64,000 bases of DNA, from NCBI GenBank assembly GCA_015178975.1, contig WHVD01000009.1:186001-250000 (forward strand), read 5' to 3'. Source of the stretch: Hysterangium stoloniferum. Its lineage: Eukaryota > Basidiomycota > Agaricomycetes > Hysterangiales > Hysterangiaceae. The notes beneath the pieces are model-generated. The model was given only the letters and a program-made list of their open reading frames with translations, was not told the DNA's origin and did no database searches. The position numbers and the translations under genes are program-made. This document shows, piece after piece, positions 21,004 to 31,249 of the stretch. Positions within the stretch are counted from its first letter, which is position 1. Each line of letters opens with the position of its first letter.

Positions 21004-23051
21004 TGTTAAGAACTGGAAACTGACTAATGTCGGTGGCCGATGGGGACCGATCGGAAGGACTTGGCTTCAGCTTATGTGCTGCGCCCTCGCAAATATCCGT
21101 AGGTTGTCCTTAAATTTCGGACAGGCGAAGACTATATCCTAAGAAGGACCTTTCGGTGAGATACCGATCGGAACCGAAGGACAGGTCAAGTGTCGGGCCA
21201 AGGGATCGGGCCGAGAATGGGCGAGCGCACGCTGTGATGTATCAGCATCATATCATAATATCCTCTTAATTTTCTGTGGATTATTTAATATTCTTTCGAA
21301 TTTATTGTATTTTTATTATATTTTTATTGTGAAATATAGGCTCTATTCCTTTTAACTTCGCATAATAATAGCATATATGAACTCATATTATGCTATTATA
21401 TCTTAGTTAATTTATTATAATTTTTAACTAATTATTTATATTTTATTTACTTAGTTATTACCTTTCGGCACCTTGTGCAGCTAGTTTGCGCATTTTTGGA
21501 GTCATGTGACTTATTACATAAGCCTCCAGTGTCGGGATGTCACAAAGGTCACGAATGTGACTACCCGAGTCACACAAGTCACGAATGTGACTACCCGAGT
21601 CACACAAGTCACGAACGTGACTACCCGAGTCATTATTAGGTTCCGCCGACTCATCGTTTGCTTCCGTCCCCGGGACCGCGGCCTTGAACCTTCATGTTCA
21701 AGCCAAAGCTTAGAACCCTTGTCTCAGAGAGGGGAATCACATGTTAAACAAAGGGTAAATAATGAGTAGAATATGAGGTCATTATGATCTCACTAATGAC
21801 CTCATAAACTAAATAGTTAGCTAATCATTGAGTTATCAAAATGTATATAAGGAGGGCTAAGTTTCCAATAAAATCATCTTATCACACACATATTTGCAGC
21901 ACAGCACCAGCTTATCTAATCATCCTAAGGACAATAATAGCCTTAGTCTGATACACTCACTGCAAGCACCTACACTTGCAGCATCTTGAATCTTTGTCAG
22001 CAACTCTTGGACTTAGCTAATCATCTAAGTTCCCCAGCCTCACAGCTACCCTTTAGGCTTATTAATTAGATAATAAACCTAATAAGTATATAAGTATCCT
22101 TACTGAAATCCCTGCCAATACTAGATTACTCAAGGCCCAGCCCTAAGTTTATTGAATTAATCAAGTACAAGCACTCAGATAATCCAATACAATTTATTTT
22201 CTCTATTAATAAATTATTTAACACCTTGTTAAATAACTATTAATAGTTACAAATAAGCATACAAGAATCCGAAGCTCTTATATCAAGTCTCTGCCAAGTT
22301 ACTGCGCATATATTCAGCTTCCAGCCCCTATTCTCAAGGAATAGTTCTTGTATTTGCTAAAAGAGTCATACACAGTTCTATTGAACCTTTCAATAATCAA
22401 AATAAGCATTGATTTGAGTTGTTTAAGCTTCATAGCGCAGCTCATTAATCTATCAGTATTTAAATTACTGGACCTTTGCTTGTTTTATTGTTGAAGCTCT
22501 GTGACACTATAGCATATATTGAGCTATCTAAGAGAATCCCCTGAATACATTACACACGCGAAGGCGGAAGGAGGTTCTTCTAGTATGAGACTGCTACAGA
22601 CGTATGAGGGTATTCTGAGTCGATATTCTGATTGCCTAGTAACTACAATTACAGCGGGTTCATATACAAGTAACAGGCGTCTGGAAAATACTAATGGGGA
22701 GAAGGGCGGAACACGGTATTAACAATAAGCTTGACTAGGAACGGGAAGTTTATGATTAGTTCAGAGGCCGATGATAACCGAGGGCGGGATTACGATAAAA
22801 GGAAATGGTTCAAGGACTACAAATATAGATAGACATATGCGAAACATAAGATTGAACGGATCAACATAATAAAGGGGATGTATCAAAGTTTGACCAGACA
22901 ATACGAGTTATTTTGACGTGGGCGTAAATGGAGTTTGATCTTCGCAAAACATTCGTCAGCTTCGGTGCCAATGGTTTCCAAGAGGATGACTTGAAACGTT
23001 GACAAGTGGCGATAACCTCGGGGCCGATAGGGTTGCGACACGGTCGTAACA
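21004..23051 (-). repeat. 5' LTR of the 10.4-kb element (contains a nested solo LTR)
   Basis: LTR proper is 21004-21232 plus 22560-23051 (721 bp), the same length as the 3' LTR. A solo LTR of the TGTGA...ATTACA family sits at 21233-22554, at a different position from the one in the 3' LTR. No TGG-starting tRNA primer-binding site is evident next to it (element sense starts GTATATTCTGATTTC). Confidence 0.95.
21233..22554 (+). mobile_element. Solo LTR, TGTGATGTAT...ATTACA family, copy B, TSD CACGC
   Basis: A 1,322-bp unit flanked by identical CACGC (21228-21232, 22555-22559). It differs from copies A and C mainly in the first about 60 bp. Three 30-bp repeat units at about 21541-21630. Confidence 0.95.
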
Positions 23052-23490
23052 GAGGGATAATGTCCCTTCAAGACGGACATGGCAGGAATGGAGGAGAATG
23101 GAAGGACACAACAATCCTTCCACCATCGCTCCCCCTTTGGGTCATAAGTGGACGGATTTTGCTGAGACGGATTGCAGTGATGGGGGCACACCATGTGTTC
23201 AGAGCATAGGACAGAAAAGCAGGAAAGGAAAAGATGGGGTCACCTTCTACGATTGGGATAGAGTACGGAGAATCAAACTACAAAGCATTGCATTGTGATG
23301 TGGGGACAGTGCTGCACTACCTCCCAGACCTCCTTCCCAACATGGGCCTCAGGAACAGACCTACCGAATGGGGCCCATCGATTCTTCATCTGATTCAGAG
23401 GATGACTAATTGCGCTACCCTGCCTATGATGGCAAGTACCTCGGTGCTGATTGTCACGAAGGGTTTTTGCTTCCTGACAACATTCACTTC
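23052..23490 (+). pseudogene. Third-ORF segment of the outer element, between two insertions
   Basis: This continues the host sequence cut at 12687, after the GAGGG duplication. All frames are short (66-95 codons) and overlapping, e.g. GKDGVTFYDWDRVRRIKLQS at about 23231-23290. A decayed coding region is plausible but no family is recognised. It is cut again by the solo LTR at 23491. Confidence 0.35.
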
Positions 23491-24843
23491 TGTAATGTAT
23501 TCAGGGGATTCTCTTAGATAGCTCAATATATGCTATAGTGTCACAGAGCTTCAACAATAAAACAAGCAAAGGTCCAGTAATTTAAATACTGATAGATTAA
23601 TGAGCTGCGCTATGAAGCTTAAACAACTCAAATCAATGCTTATTTTGATTATTGAAAGGTTCAATAGAACTGTGTATGACTCTTTTAGCAAATACAAGAA
23701 CTATTCCTTGAGAATAGGGGCTGGAAGCTGAATATATGCGCAGTAACTTGGCAGAGACTTGATATAAGAGCTTCGGATTCTTGTATGCTTATTTGTAACT
23801 ATTAATAGTTATTTAACAAGGTGTTAAATAATTTATTAATAGAGAAAATAAATTGTATTGGATTATCTGAGTGCTTGTACTTGATTAATTCAATAAACTT
23901 AGGGCTGGGCCTTGAGTAATCTAGTATTGGCAGGGATTTCAGTAAGGATACTTATATACTTATTAGGTTTATTATCTAATTAATAAGCCTAAAGGGTAGC
24001 TGTGAGGCTGGGGAACTTAGATGATTAGCTAAGTCCAAGAGTTGCTGACAAAGATTCAAGATGCTGCAAGTGTAGGTGCTTGCAGTGAGTGTATCAGACT
24101 AAGGCTATTATTGTCCTTAGGATGATTAGATAAGCTGGTGCTGTGCTGCAAATATGTGTGTGATAAGATGATTTTATTGGAAACTTAGCCCTCCTTATAT
24201 ACATTTTGATAACTCAATGATTAGCTAACTATTTAGTTTATGAGGTCATTAGTGAGATCATAATGACCTCATATTCTACTCATTATTTACCCTTTGTTTA
24301 ACATGTGATTCCCCTCTCTGAGACAAGGGTTCTAAGCTTTGGCTTGAACATGAAGGTTCAAGGCCGCGGTCCCGGGGACGGAAGCAAACGATGAGTCGGC
24401 GGAACCTAATAATGACTCGGGTAGTCACGTTCGTGACTTGTGTGACTCGGGTAGTCACATTCGTGACTTGTGTGACTCGGGTAGTCACATTCGTGACTTG
24501 TGTGACTCGGGTAGTCACACTCGTGACCTTTGTGACATCCCAACACCGGAGGCTTATCTAATAAGTCACATGACTTCAAAAATGCGCAAACTGAGCTGCA
24601 GCAAGTGCCGAAAGGTAATAACTAAGTAAATAAAATATAAATAATTAGTTAAAAATTATAATAAATTAACTAAGATATAATAGCATAATATGAGTTCATA
24701 TATGCTATTATTATGCGAAGTTAAAAGGAATAGAGCCTATATTTCACAATAAAAATATAATAAAAATACAATAAATTCGAGAAAATATTGATAAATTCAA
24801 AGAAAATTAAGAGAAAATTATGAGATAAAGCTGATACCTCACA
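23491..24843 (-). mobile_element. Solo LTR, TGTGAGGTAT...ATTACA family, copy C (inverted), TSD ACTTC
   Basis: A 1,353-bp unit, opposite orientation to copies A and B, flanked by identical ACTTC (23486-23490, 24844-24848). It is 30 bp longer than copy A because it has four rather than three units of the 30-bp tandem repeat (about 24418-24530). Confidence 0.95.
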
Positions 24844-24929
24844 ACTTCTTCACGAGTGACCCTAATCAACAATGAAAGCTGCCGACTTCCGTCAGAGTTT
24901 GGAAGGGGTATCGTCCAGCAGACCCCGCG

Positions 24930-26048
24930 ATGCCGTCCAACTCCACTCCACTTTCTCCACCTCTGCCTGTCTCTTCCATACCTCCACTACAGCACTTTAC
25001 ACCCTTTTCAGAGCTGCCAGGAGGTCTCGAACCATCCACTGACCTGCCTTCTCTTTCCCCTATACCATTACCTCTCCCCTCCACTGGACATTCTCTCATA
25101 CCACCGCCCCCACCTGCGCCCAAGCCTTCTCCAGCACCATGGCCGACTTCACCCCTTTGCACATTACCTGATCCCTCTGTCACTATCCACTCTACCCCGA
25201 CACCATTGCTCCCTGCAGTGTCGGACACTCCCCTTGTTCCCCCACCAGCGTGGAGTCCACCACCCACCTCTCCCTACTCACCTTGTGTTTCCCTGGGGAG
25301 CCCCATTCAACAACCCAATATTACATTTATGGATGTTGATCACCCTCCCTCAAAAGTCCTCACAGCGCCCCCCTCAGGTATGGAGGACGCCCATCAGGCA
25401 CCTCTATCAGCCATGGAAGTCTCCAAGGAACCTCCCTCAGCAATGGAAGTCTTCGAGGAGCCTCCCCCCTTAAGTGAAAAGGCAAAAGGGAAATGGAAGG
25501 CTGATGTTCAGGCCGATGAGCCCCTCATCATTAACCCTTCCCCAGCTGACCCCATTTACAGCCCCTCACCACGGTCGCCCTCTCCCTTTCACTCTCGGGA
25601 CACGGCTGCCTTAGCTTGTTCCTTCCAGGCAGGTTGGATGCACGTGTCCATTAACTACCCCTCCAATATCTTCACTGTGGGATGCACGTTGATGTGACTG
25701 GGACCAACCTTGTGGCACCCCCTTCTTAAAGGGCATATTCAAGGGTATAGCGGGTCTCTCATGTTGTCGGACCGCATGAGTACATTTTACTTATGCGTCA
25801 ACGACCCTAAAGAGCAGCTGTGTTTGGCAGAGGATATCGAATGGGTTGAACTCTCCATGTTTCAGTCCCTACTCGTCGACTCCTCTTGCATTCTTCCTGA
25901 GCACACATCAATCCACTCGGCTGTGGACCTAGTCGATTTGTTGGAGCAACTGTTGTCGGATTCCAACACCTCGGGAGGATTTCCCCCGAGCGGGGACACG
26001 AGCTGCACACCACTTCTCACTCCTACCCCGCCATCACTACACCCCTGA
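24930..26048 (+). pseudogene. Proline-rich third ORF of the outer element
   Basis: The frame 24930-25697 encodes 255 residues, about a quarter proline in the first 130 (IPPPPPAPKPSPAPWPTSPL), with imperfect repeats (LSAMEVSKEPP, PSAMEVFEEPP) and a more ordinary C-terminus (QAGWMHVSINYPSNIFTVGC). After a TGA it continues at 25710-26048 in a globular style (RMSTFYLCVNDPKEQLCLAE; HSAVDLVDLLEQLLSDSNTS), and further short frames reach the 3' LTR at 26341. It sits where an env-like or accessory ORF would sit. No signal peptide or transmembrane segment is evident, so I do not call it env. It could be a captured host gene. Confidence 0.45.
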
Positions 26049-26340
26049 CCTCCACTCATTGCCCACATCACTGATGCCTCTGCTGATCACGTTCACGCCA
26101 TCATTTGCATGTGCCAGAAGGCCTATGGTCATTGGGTCTCGTTGATCCAGAAACTGGATGGGTCGACATCTGCCAATGATGTTTTGAGGCGGGAAGACAT
26201 TGCTCTTTCCTTCCATGCCAAGCATCTCACCTGGGGAAACACTATCCTACATCTCGGAGGTTCATCGCAGGATGCATGGGGAGGAGTTCCAAGTGTCCTT
26301 CGACACCTTCTTTGACATAGCTCTTCAATCTGGGGGGCAC

Positions 26341-26972
26341 TGTGAGAGGTACAGCGAAATATACTCAGGAAATATAGTCTGGATGAGCTCATACTATATT
26401 CCCTTTATTATTTCTACTCTCTCTATTTTATTATACACTTATAATTAGTTCGACGACCTATGTATGTGGTACATTGACTCTTGTGGGCGCATACACACCA
26501 GACTTATGTATTCTAGCACCCGTAGTTGAAACTCAGACACTTTTTACCTCACAACCACGACTTACCCAGACACATAGTTAGTGTCCTGTAAGTCATGATT
26601 GAGGTATCGTCTTGACCGTCACAGACAGGCTTCAACTATCTACATAATCTTAGTTTCGAACTGTACCAGTCGAAACCTCATTTATATCTCAATCTGCGCG
26701 GACAACATCCGCGCTACTCAATCATTTGACTCTCGTTACTCTTTTCTACACTTGAGCAGTCACTTGGAATCACACCTAACAGTTGATTCCTTTATTTCGT
26801 TGTAGCTATCTACTCTACTTTAGATAGTCACTTCACCCAGACATATTGAACTAAATAGTCAATACTTGTTCAGTGTGTATTGAACTTAGACAGTCAATAC
26901 AACTACATGTTGTATCTAAACAGTTGATATTCTTCGTATATAGAACAGTTAGAACTTCCACCACTCTTCACA
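26341..26972 (+). repeat. 3' LTR of the outer Ty3 element
   Basis: A 632-bp sequence, TGTGAGAGGTACAGC...CCACTCTTCACA, preceded by a purine-rich 'tctggggggcac', a plausible polypurine tract. Aligns with 424-931 after its first about 120 bp. The flanking 5-mers (GGCAC, CACCT) differ, as expected if it is one end of an element and not a solo LTR. Confidence 0.8.
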
Positions 26973-27012
26973 CACCTGAGTCAATGATAATCTTGCCTTC
27001 TTCTCTTACATC

Positions 27013-27779
27013 TCATTCAGACAAGAGGTAAGCTTGAATGTGTTCCATTAAGTCTTTTGATACAGATGCAGTAGTTATGTGGGCTGATTCTGATACTTCA
27101 GGGTTTTTGACTGTGTCCATCACATTTGCCTTATCCTTTGGCTTCTTTGCTCCACTTCCTCCCTTCCACAGAAATGCTACCCATTTTTCGTAGGAGATAC
27201 AGTCCTTCGTATCATGTCCAGGTAGCTCATGATACTCACACCATTTGTTGCCACTCATCTTTATAGCTTTGGCCTTTAGGGCAGAGTCTGGGACTCCAGC
27301 AGGATTGAGTCGTGCGTACTCAGACATTACATGCAGTTCTACAGTATTGAATGTTAGCTTGTCTTGTTCGATTGTGTTGACCAATGAAGATGTGAATGTG
27401 GTCCACTCGGAGGTTTTTGGTAGGCTGTTTAAAAGAGTAAATGCTAGGATTTTGGAGTCGACAGTGAATTTCATCCCAGTAAGTCAGGATTCAATAGTAC
27501 AGAGTTTTGCAATGAAATATGAAGGATCAGATGCTCCATCCCAAGTAGATGAGAGAAGCTCCTGGTATAGATAGAATGCTGAGGAGAGGTTTGAGGTTTC
27601 AAAAAGGTGTGTGATGACCTCAAATAGGGCCTTGGATTCCATGTGTTGGTGCGTTTTGAGCAAGATGGCATCTGATATGTATTCTTGGATGATACCATGT
27701 GCCTTCTCGTCTTGCTCCCTCCACTTCTGCATGTCTTCAGGATCAATTTTCCCCCCACTGGGGGTTGTTGGACATGCAT
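27013..27779 (-). pseudogene. Copia-type gag relic
   Basis: Reading from 27779 to 27013 on the minus strand gives one frame with a single TGA (27481-27483): EDMQKWREQDEKAHGIIQEY, ALFEVITHLFETSNLSSAFY, then DSKILAFTLLNSLPKTSEWT, which is the style of copia Gag (UBN2-like: ILxSLPxxW). A C-x2-H-x4-H-x4-C knuckle variant (WCEYHELPGHDTKDC) lies at about 27201-27245. The second ligand is His instead of Cys, possibly decay. No copia pol was found next to it. The outer Ty3 LTR abuts the 3' end. Confidence 0.65.
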
Positions 27780-27992
27780 CTACACCAGTGACTGTCCTGA
27801 GTACTTTTTGTTTTCATAGTTCAACTGTGATCCAGATTTTCCAGATTTGATAGTTGTTTGGACCCATGAGGATAGGGCACATTGAGGCAGTGGTTGAGAT
27901 TTTGAAAGAAAATATTGTCAGTGTCCACATATGATGGTAAAAAGGATTTAGTTTGGGCACAGATTAGTATGTGACTCCGGGGCCTATAACCT
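27780..27992. other. Short unassigned spacer upstream of the copia gag relic
   Basis: No convincing coding frame; probably leader sequence of the copia-like element, running up to the terminal repeat of the Tc1-like element. Confidence 0.3.
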
Positions 27993-28039
27993 GGAAGGGT
28001 TTTTTGGCTGACAACTCTGATCCACAAAACTACTTATAT

Positions 28040-29012
28040 TCAGTACTTAGTATAGCCACCCTTTGCCTTCAACACAGCTGCAACCCTCCTAGGCATACTC
28101 TCAATCAAATTCTGACACACCTCTGTATCAATCTTGTTCCACTCCTCCTCCACTCTTTCTCACAACTCCAGTATCCCTTAGCCTCCTTTTTTATGATCCC
28201 ACAAGTGTTCAATGGGGTTGGGGTCTGGAGACTGTGCTGGCCATGGGAGGACATTGAAATCATTATCTTGAAACCAAGTCTTCTTGCAGGTGTGTTCAGG
28301 GTCATGATCTTGCTGAAAGATGACATCACCCACATATTTTCCATAATAGCTGAGGCTGGCTTGAAGGTTCTCCTCCATAATCTTGAAATAAAAGTCCCCA
28401 TCCATCCTCTCATCTATCTTGAAAGAATACCCAGGTCCTTGCCACAGCATGTAGCCCCATAACATCACAAATCCTTCTCCAAACCTCACAAAAAATCCCT
28501 TCCAATGAGTCTCCTATATATAAATATTTATAGTATTTCCATATTTGGAGCTTATGTAATGGCACTGTATCTCCATAATATAGATATGATAGAGTACATT
28601 CATAAATACTTTTGATATTTTTGCATTTTTATTCTCTGAGTTATCAGGGATGTAAATCTGAAGTACCAAACATTAGAAGGGTTATTAAGGCACTCCCAAC
28701 CATATTAAGACTATTGCATACAGTTTGGGTACAGATGGACTGGTTGGTGACATTCCTAAGAGTTTTGGCCACATCAACAGCAGTGTCAGTCTTCCCAGAG
28801 CTGATGAGATGCTGTGCATAGTGAATATTGGTAGGAGAAAGCTTGAGAAATGACCACCAATGGACTTAGAGAGATGACAATGATGATTGGAGTGAAGTCT
28901 AGAGACTGTGCCAATGCCATGGCCAGTAGAAGGTGCAATGTGGCTAGCTGTATAGCCAGCATCAAGCAGTGAGAGGATATGATTCTGGCTGACAAGAGAC
29001 AAAGTGTGCATT
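28040..29012 (-). pseudogene. Tc1-like transposase, frameshifted and internally deleted
   Basis: The N-terminal helix-turn-helix (QNHILSLLDAGYTASHIAPS, about 28940-28999) leads, after a frameshift, to the second DNA-binding helix region (NVTNQSICTQTVCNSLN). Then, after a MITE and a missing stretch, comes the catalytic C-terminal part: FGEGFVMLWGYMLWQGPGYS (about 28428-28487), VIFQQDHDPEHT with the second catalytic Asp, and LPWPAQSPDPNPIEHLWDHK with the third residue (D34E type). A frameshift near 28190 leads to the conserved tail RRVAAVLKAKGGYTKY at about 28040-28090. The segment with the first catalytic Asp is absent, so it cannot be active. Confidence 0.85.
28494..28684. mobile_element. MITE inside the Tc1-like element
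   Basis: About 190 bp with inverted ends (ccCTTCCAATGagtc and cattAGAAGGgtt). The same sequence occurs at 29174-29380 at roughly 85-90% identity by eye ('tatttccatatttggagcttatgtaatggca' shared). It occupies the place of the missing middle of the transposase. Confidence 0.65.
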
Positions 29013-29173
29013 TTGGGAATTGGGGCATTGCTAGTTGCTAAAGGCCATGTATTTATACTCCAGCACAATGTGGTCATGTGACATCATTGATTTTGTTGAT
29101 AGGATCCAGTTGGAGGTGAACAATCAACAAGGTCACATGACTATAAGCATTTATAGTCATCAAGGCTGCCAGC

Positions 29174-29380
29174 CAAAAAACCCTTCCAATGAGTCTCCTG
29201 TATATAAATATTTGTATTATTTCCATATTTGGAGCTTATGTAATGGCATTGTATTTAAACAATCTAGATATGATAGAGCATATTCACAAATATTTTTGAT
29301 ATTTTTGCAGTTTTATCCTCTGAGTTATCAAGGATATACATCTGAAGTACCAAACATTGGAAGGGTTTTTTGAGTCACTG
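29174..29380. mobile_element. Second copy of the same MITE, sharing an end with the Tc1-like element
   Basis: AAAAAACCCTTCCAATG at about 29175-29191 is exactly inverted at about 29354-29370. The right end continues ...TTTTTTGAGTCACTG followed by TA (29381-29382), the usual outer end of a Tc1-type TIR. The left terminus overlaps the right TIR of the Tc1-like element. Confidence 0.65.
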
Positions 29381-29434
29381 TATTGAATGCAGATGCCTCA
29401 TTCGACAAAGTATTAATTTATCCTGTTGATAAAG

Positions 29435-29830
29435 TGTGAGGCAAAGATAGGACACAGAGGCTCACAAATAATTAAGTCGAAGAAGGTCTCAAAAAGTTCA
29501 ATGATTATATAATACAGTTAATAATATAATTATGGTATAGGTTTTCTGACTGACTTCCTTCATTCCTATCATTGCCCTTTTATACTATACATCATTTACT
29601 TATAATGATAATATGATATCAAAGTGAAATCATCAATGATGTCAAACTGAGACAAGTCCAAGATATTTGAGATTGTTGAAGAATAGTCAAGTCAGAAGTC
29701 AAGTCAGAAATTGAGTCAAAAAGTCAAAGGAAAGTCAAAGAAATATCCAAGGAAAGTCAAATTGAATATTATTGGAATTTGAGCTTGTACATTCATGACA
29801 GAATGGTCAGAACTTCCATCACTCTTCACA
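29435..29830 (+). repeat. LTR-like unit, TGTGAGG...TTCACA
   Basis: A 396-bp stretch beginning TGTGAGGCAAAG and ending gaacttccatcactcttcaca, the terminus shared by the TTCACA LTR family. Flanking 5-mers TAAAG and TGAAG match at four of five bases. It contains an AGTCAA-rich stretch (about 29680-29765). Probably an old solo LTR. Confidence 0.5.
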
Positions 29831-29995
29831 TGAAGGGTCTCAACCTAATGTGGAGGATACTATTAGGGCCCCTGTTGTTTTGGGCCCCCACAACCTGTTT
29901 TAGTCTCATAATCCTCCAGCTTCCCACTACCAGTACCCCCCACTCACAGTATCACCACTTGCAGTGCCCCCAACACTTGTTTCTTTGTAACTTAG

Positions 29996-30835
29996 TGTTA
30001 GGATACACACACAGGCCAGGTCTCCAGAGAAACCCATGGGATATCCGGTAGGACTTGGCTTCAGCTTATAGGCTGCACCCTCGCTAGATCATGTTGTCCA
30101 ATTTCAAACGAACGGACAGGAATCCCGGGGAGTCCGGGCGGGGTTCGTGGGTCGTAGGTCGTAAGTCGGGGGTCGTGAGTCATAAGTCGGAGGTTGTGGG
30201 TTGTGAGTCGAGTTGGTTGAGGGAGATAGATGCGCCGGAGCCCGTGAGCTCCGACTAGTGAAAGCGATGTGAATCAAGTAAGGTTTAAGAGTGGAAAATG
30301 TTATTAGATTCCTGGGGGGAATCTAAGCTAATTTTCTGACTGGATTGTATGTACAACATCTGCCAGTTTATATAGACCATGGAGTGAATGACATACCAAA
30401 TCCAGTAATGGCAAAACAAAACTAACAAAACATGAAACGGGAGTAGTAAACACCAAATTGGTGTTAGGAACGGAACGGAACGGAGCGGAGTCCGAATCGT
30501 GACAAAGCATAACCCATAATGGGAAATGGAGCGGGAGCAGAGTCCTAAATCGTGACAGGTCATTTGACTAAAATGGGAACGGGGCTCGATTAGAGCGGTG
30601 ACGGGATTCTAAGCGGGGTCCGGTGACTGATGTGTGGGACGAAGACGGACATAGACAGAGACGGAGTCCGGGGGAAGTCCGGTGACTGATATGTGTCTTA
30701 ATGAGGTCAAACGTAACTAGTCTTGACGTAACGGAGTCCGGGCGGGAAATCCTATAAACAGACGATTGGTGCTTGTAGCGCGTGGGGGTGTACGGGTTAG
30801 TGCCTGGAGTCCGGCGGGATTGTCCGGTCGTAACA
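29996..30835 (-). mobile_element. Solo LTR related to the 10.4-kb element, TSD CTTAG
   Basis: An 840-bp unit, TGTTAGGATAC...GGTCGTAACA, flanked by identical CTTAG (29991-29995 and 30836-30840). It shares 'ggacttggcttcagcttat' and the TCGTAACA end with the LTRs at 12688 and 21004 but is otherwise diverged. It contains short GT-rich runs (gggtcgtaggtcgtaagtcggggg type) at about 30140-30215. Confidence 0.88.
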
Positions 30836-30840
30836 CTTAG

Positions 30841-31249
30841 CCTTAGCCTTCCATCCCATTCACTCCCCCATTACCATTTCTACATATACATCCCATTTGC
30901 CACCTCATACCTATTTAGAATACTTTGTTATATTGTATTTAGTCTCATTTGGATCCCTGTTCCTTCCCCTACTTCTTTTTAACATATCATCACTCTCACT
31001 TCTCTTATCAGCCCCTTGATCATCCACCTCACTGTAGTATAAAGCTCTTTCTATGTATGCTACAGCTCTCCAGTTCAAATATCAACTTAGATTACCCTCT
31101 TCTAGTTCTCAGTCCTATTACTCTTGTTCTAATACCCTCAAAGGTGTCTTCGGCAAGCCATGGTCCCTTACCTTATAACTCTTAGTAATCCAGCCCTCCA
31201 GTCAATTGAACTAAGTGTTGATCTTCATTCCTATCATACTATCCACTCT
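30841..31249. other. AT-rich spacer, no gene seen
   Basis: Pyrimidine-rich low-complexity DNA with only short frames. Probably retroelement debris between two LTR relics. Confidence 0.4.

Larger units (their letters stand above)
12688..23051 (-). mobile_element. Young 10.4-kb Ty3/Gypsy chromodomain element with an antisense accessory gene
   Basis: TGTTAAG at 12688 and ...CGTAACA at 23051 bound a minus-strand element flanked by identical GAGGG (12683-12687 and 23052-23056). Order in the element's own sense: 5' LTR (21004-23051), gag (20966-19668), protease/pol (about 19680-15913), an antisense spliced gene (14910-15887, plus strand), a polypurine tract (14737-14752) and 3' LTR (12688-14736). 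Each LTR contains a different insertion of the same 1.32-kb solo LTR; without those the LTRs are 721 bp each and the whole element about 7.7 kb. Only two in-frame stops were found in pol. The two LTRs differ at ten positions, so it is the youngest complete element here. Confidence 0.95.
424..26972 (+). mobile_element. Old chromodomain Ty3/Gypsy element, heavily interrupted by later insertions
   Basis: Paired LTRs (424-931 and 26341-26972) bracket, in plus-strand order, gag-like frames (1008-4262), aspartic protease (4274-5518), reverse transcriptase (about 6366-7690), RNase H (about 7701-9470), integrase (about 9640-10907), chromodomain (11094-11259) and a proline-rich third ORF region (11462-26048). 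Seven intruders with perfect 5-bp TSDs can be removed: 3141-4035, 5887-6360, 6573-7080, 8426-9398, 11635-12275, 12688-23051 and 23491-24843. That leaves roughly 10 kb of internal sequence. Order PR-RT-RH-IN-CD is that of chromoviruses. Many in-frame stops and frameshifts make it defective. Whether everything between the LTRs belongs to one original element is inference. Confidence 0.7.
27993..29187 (-). mobile_element. Degenerate Tc1/mariner-type DNA transposon
   Basis: An 18-bp perfect inverted repeat, GGAAGGGTTTTTTGGCTG at 27993-28010 and its complement at 29170-29187, brackets a minus-strand transposase relic. The outermost bases and TA duplication are unclear because a MITE with a related terminus abuts the right end. 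Confidence 0.7.

Noticed and set aside
24930-25697. Env-like glycoprotein in the third ORF
   Set aside because: No signal peptide, transmembrane segment or cysteine pattern; composition is proline-rich and disordered.
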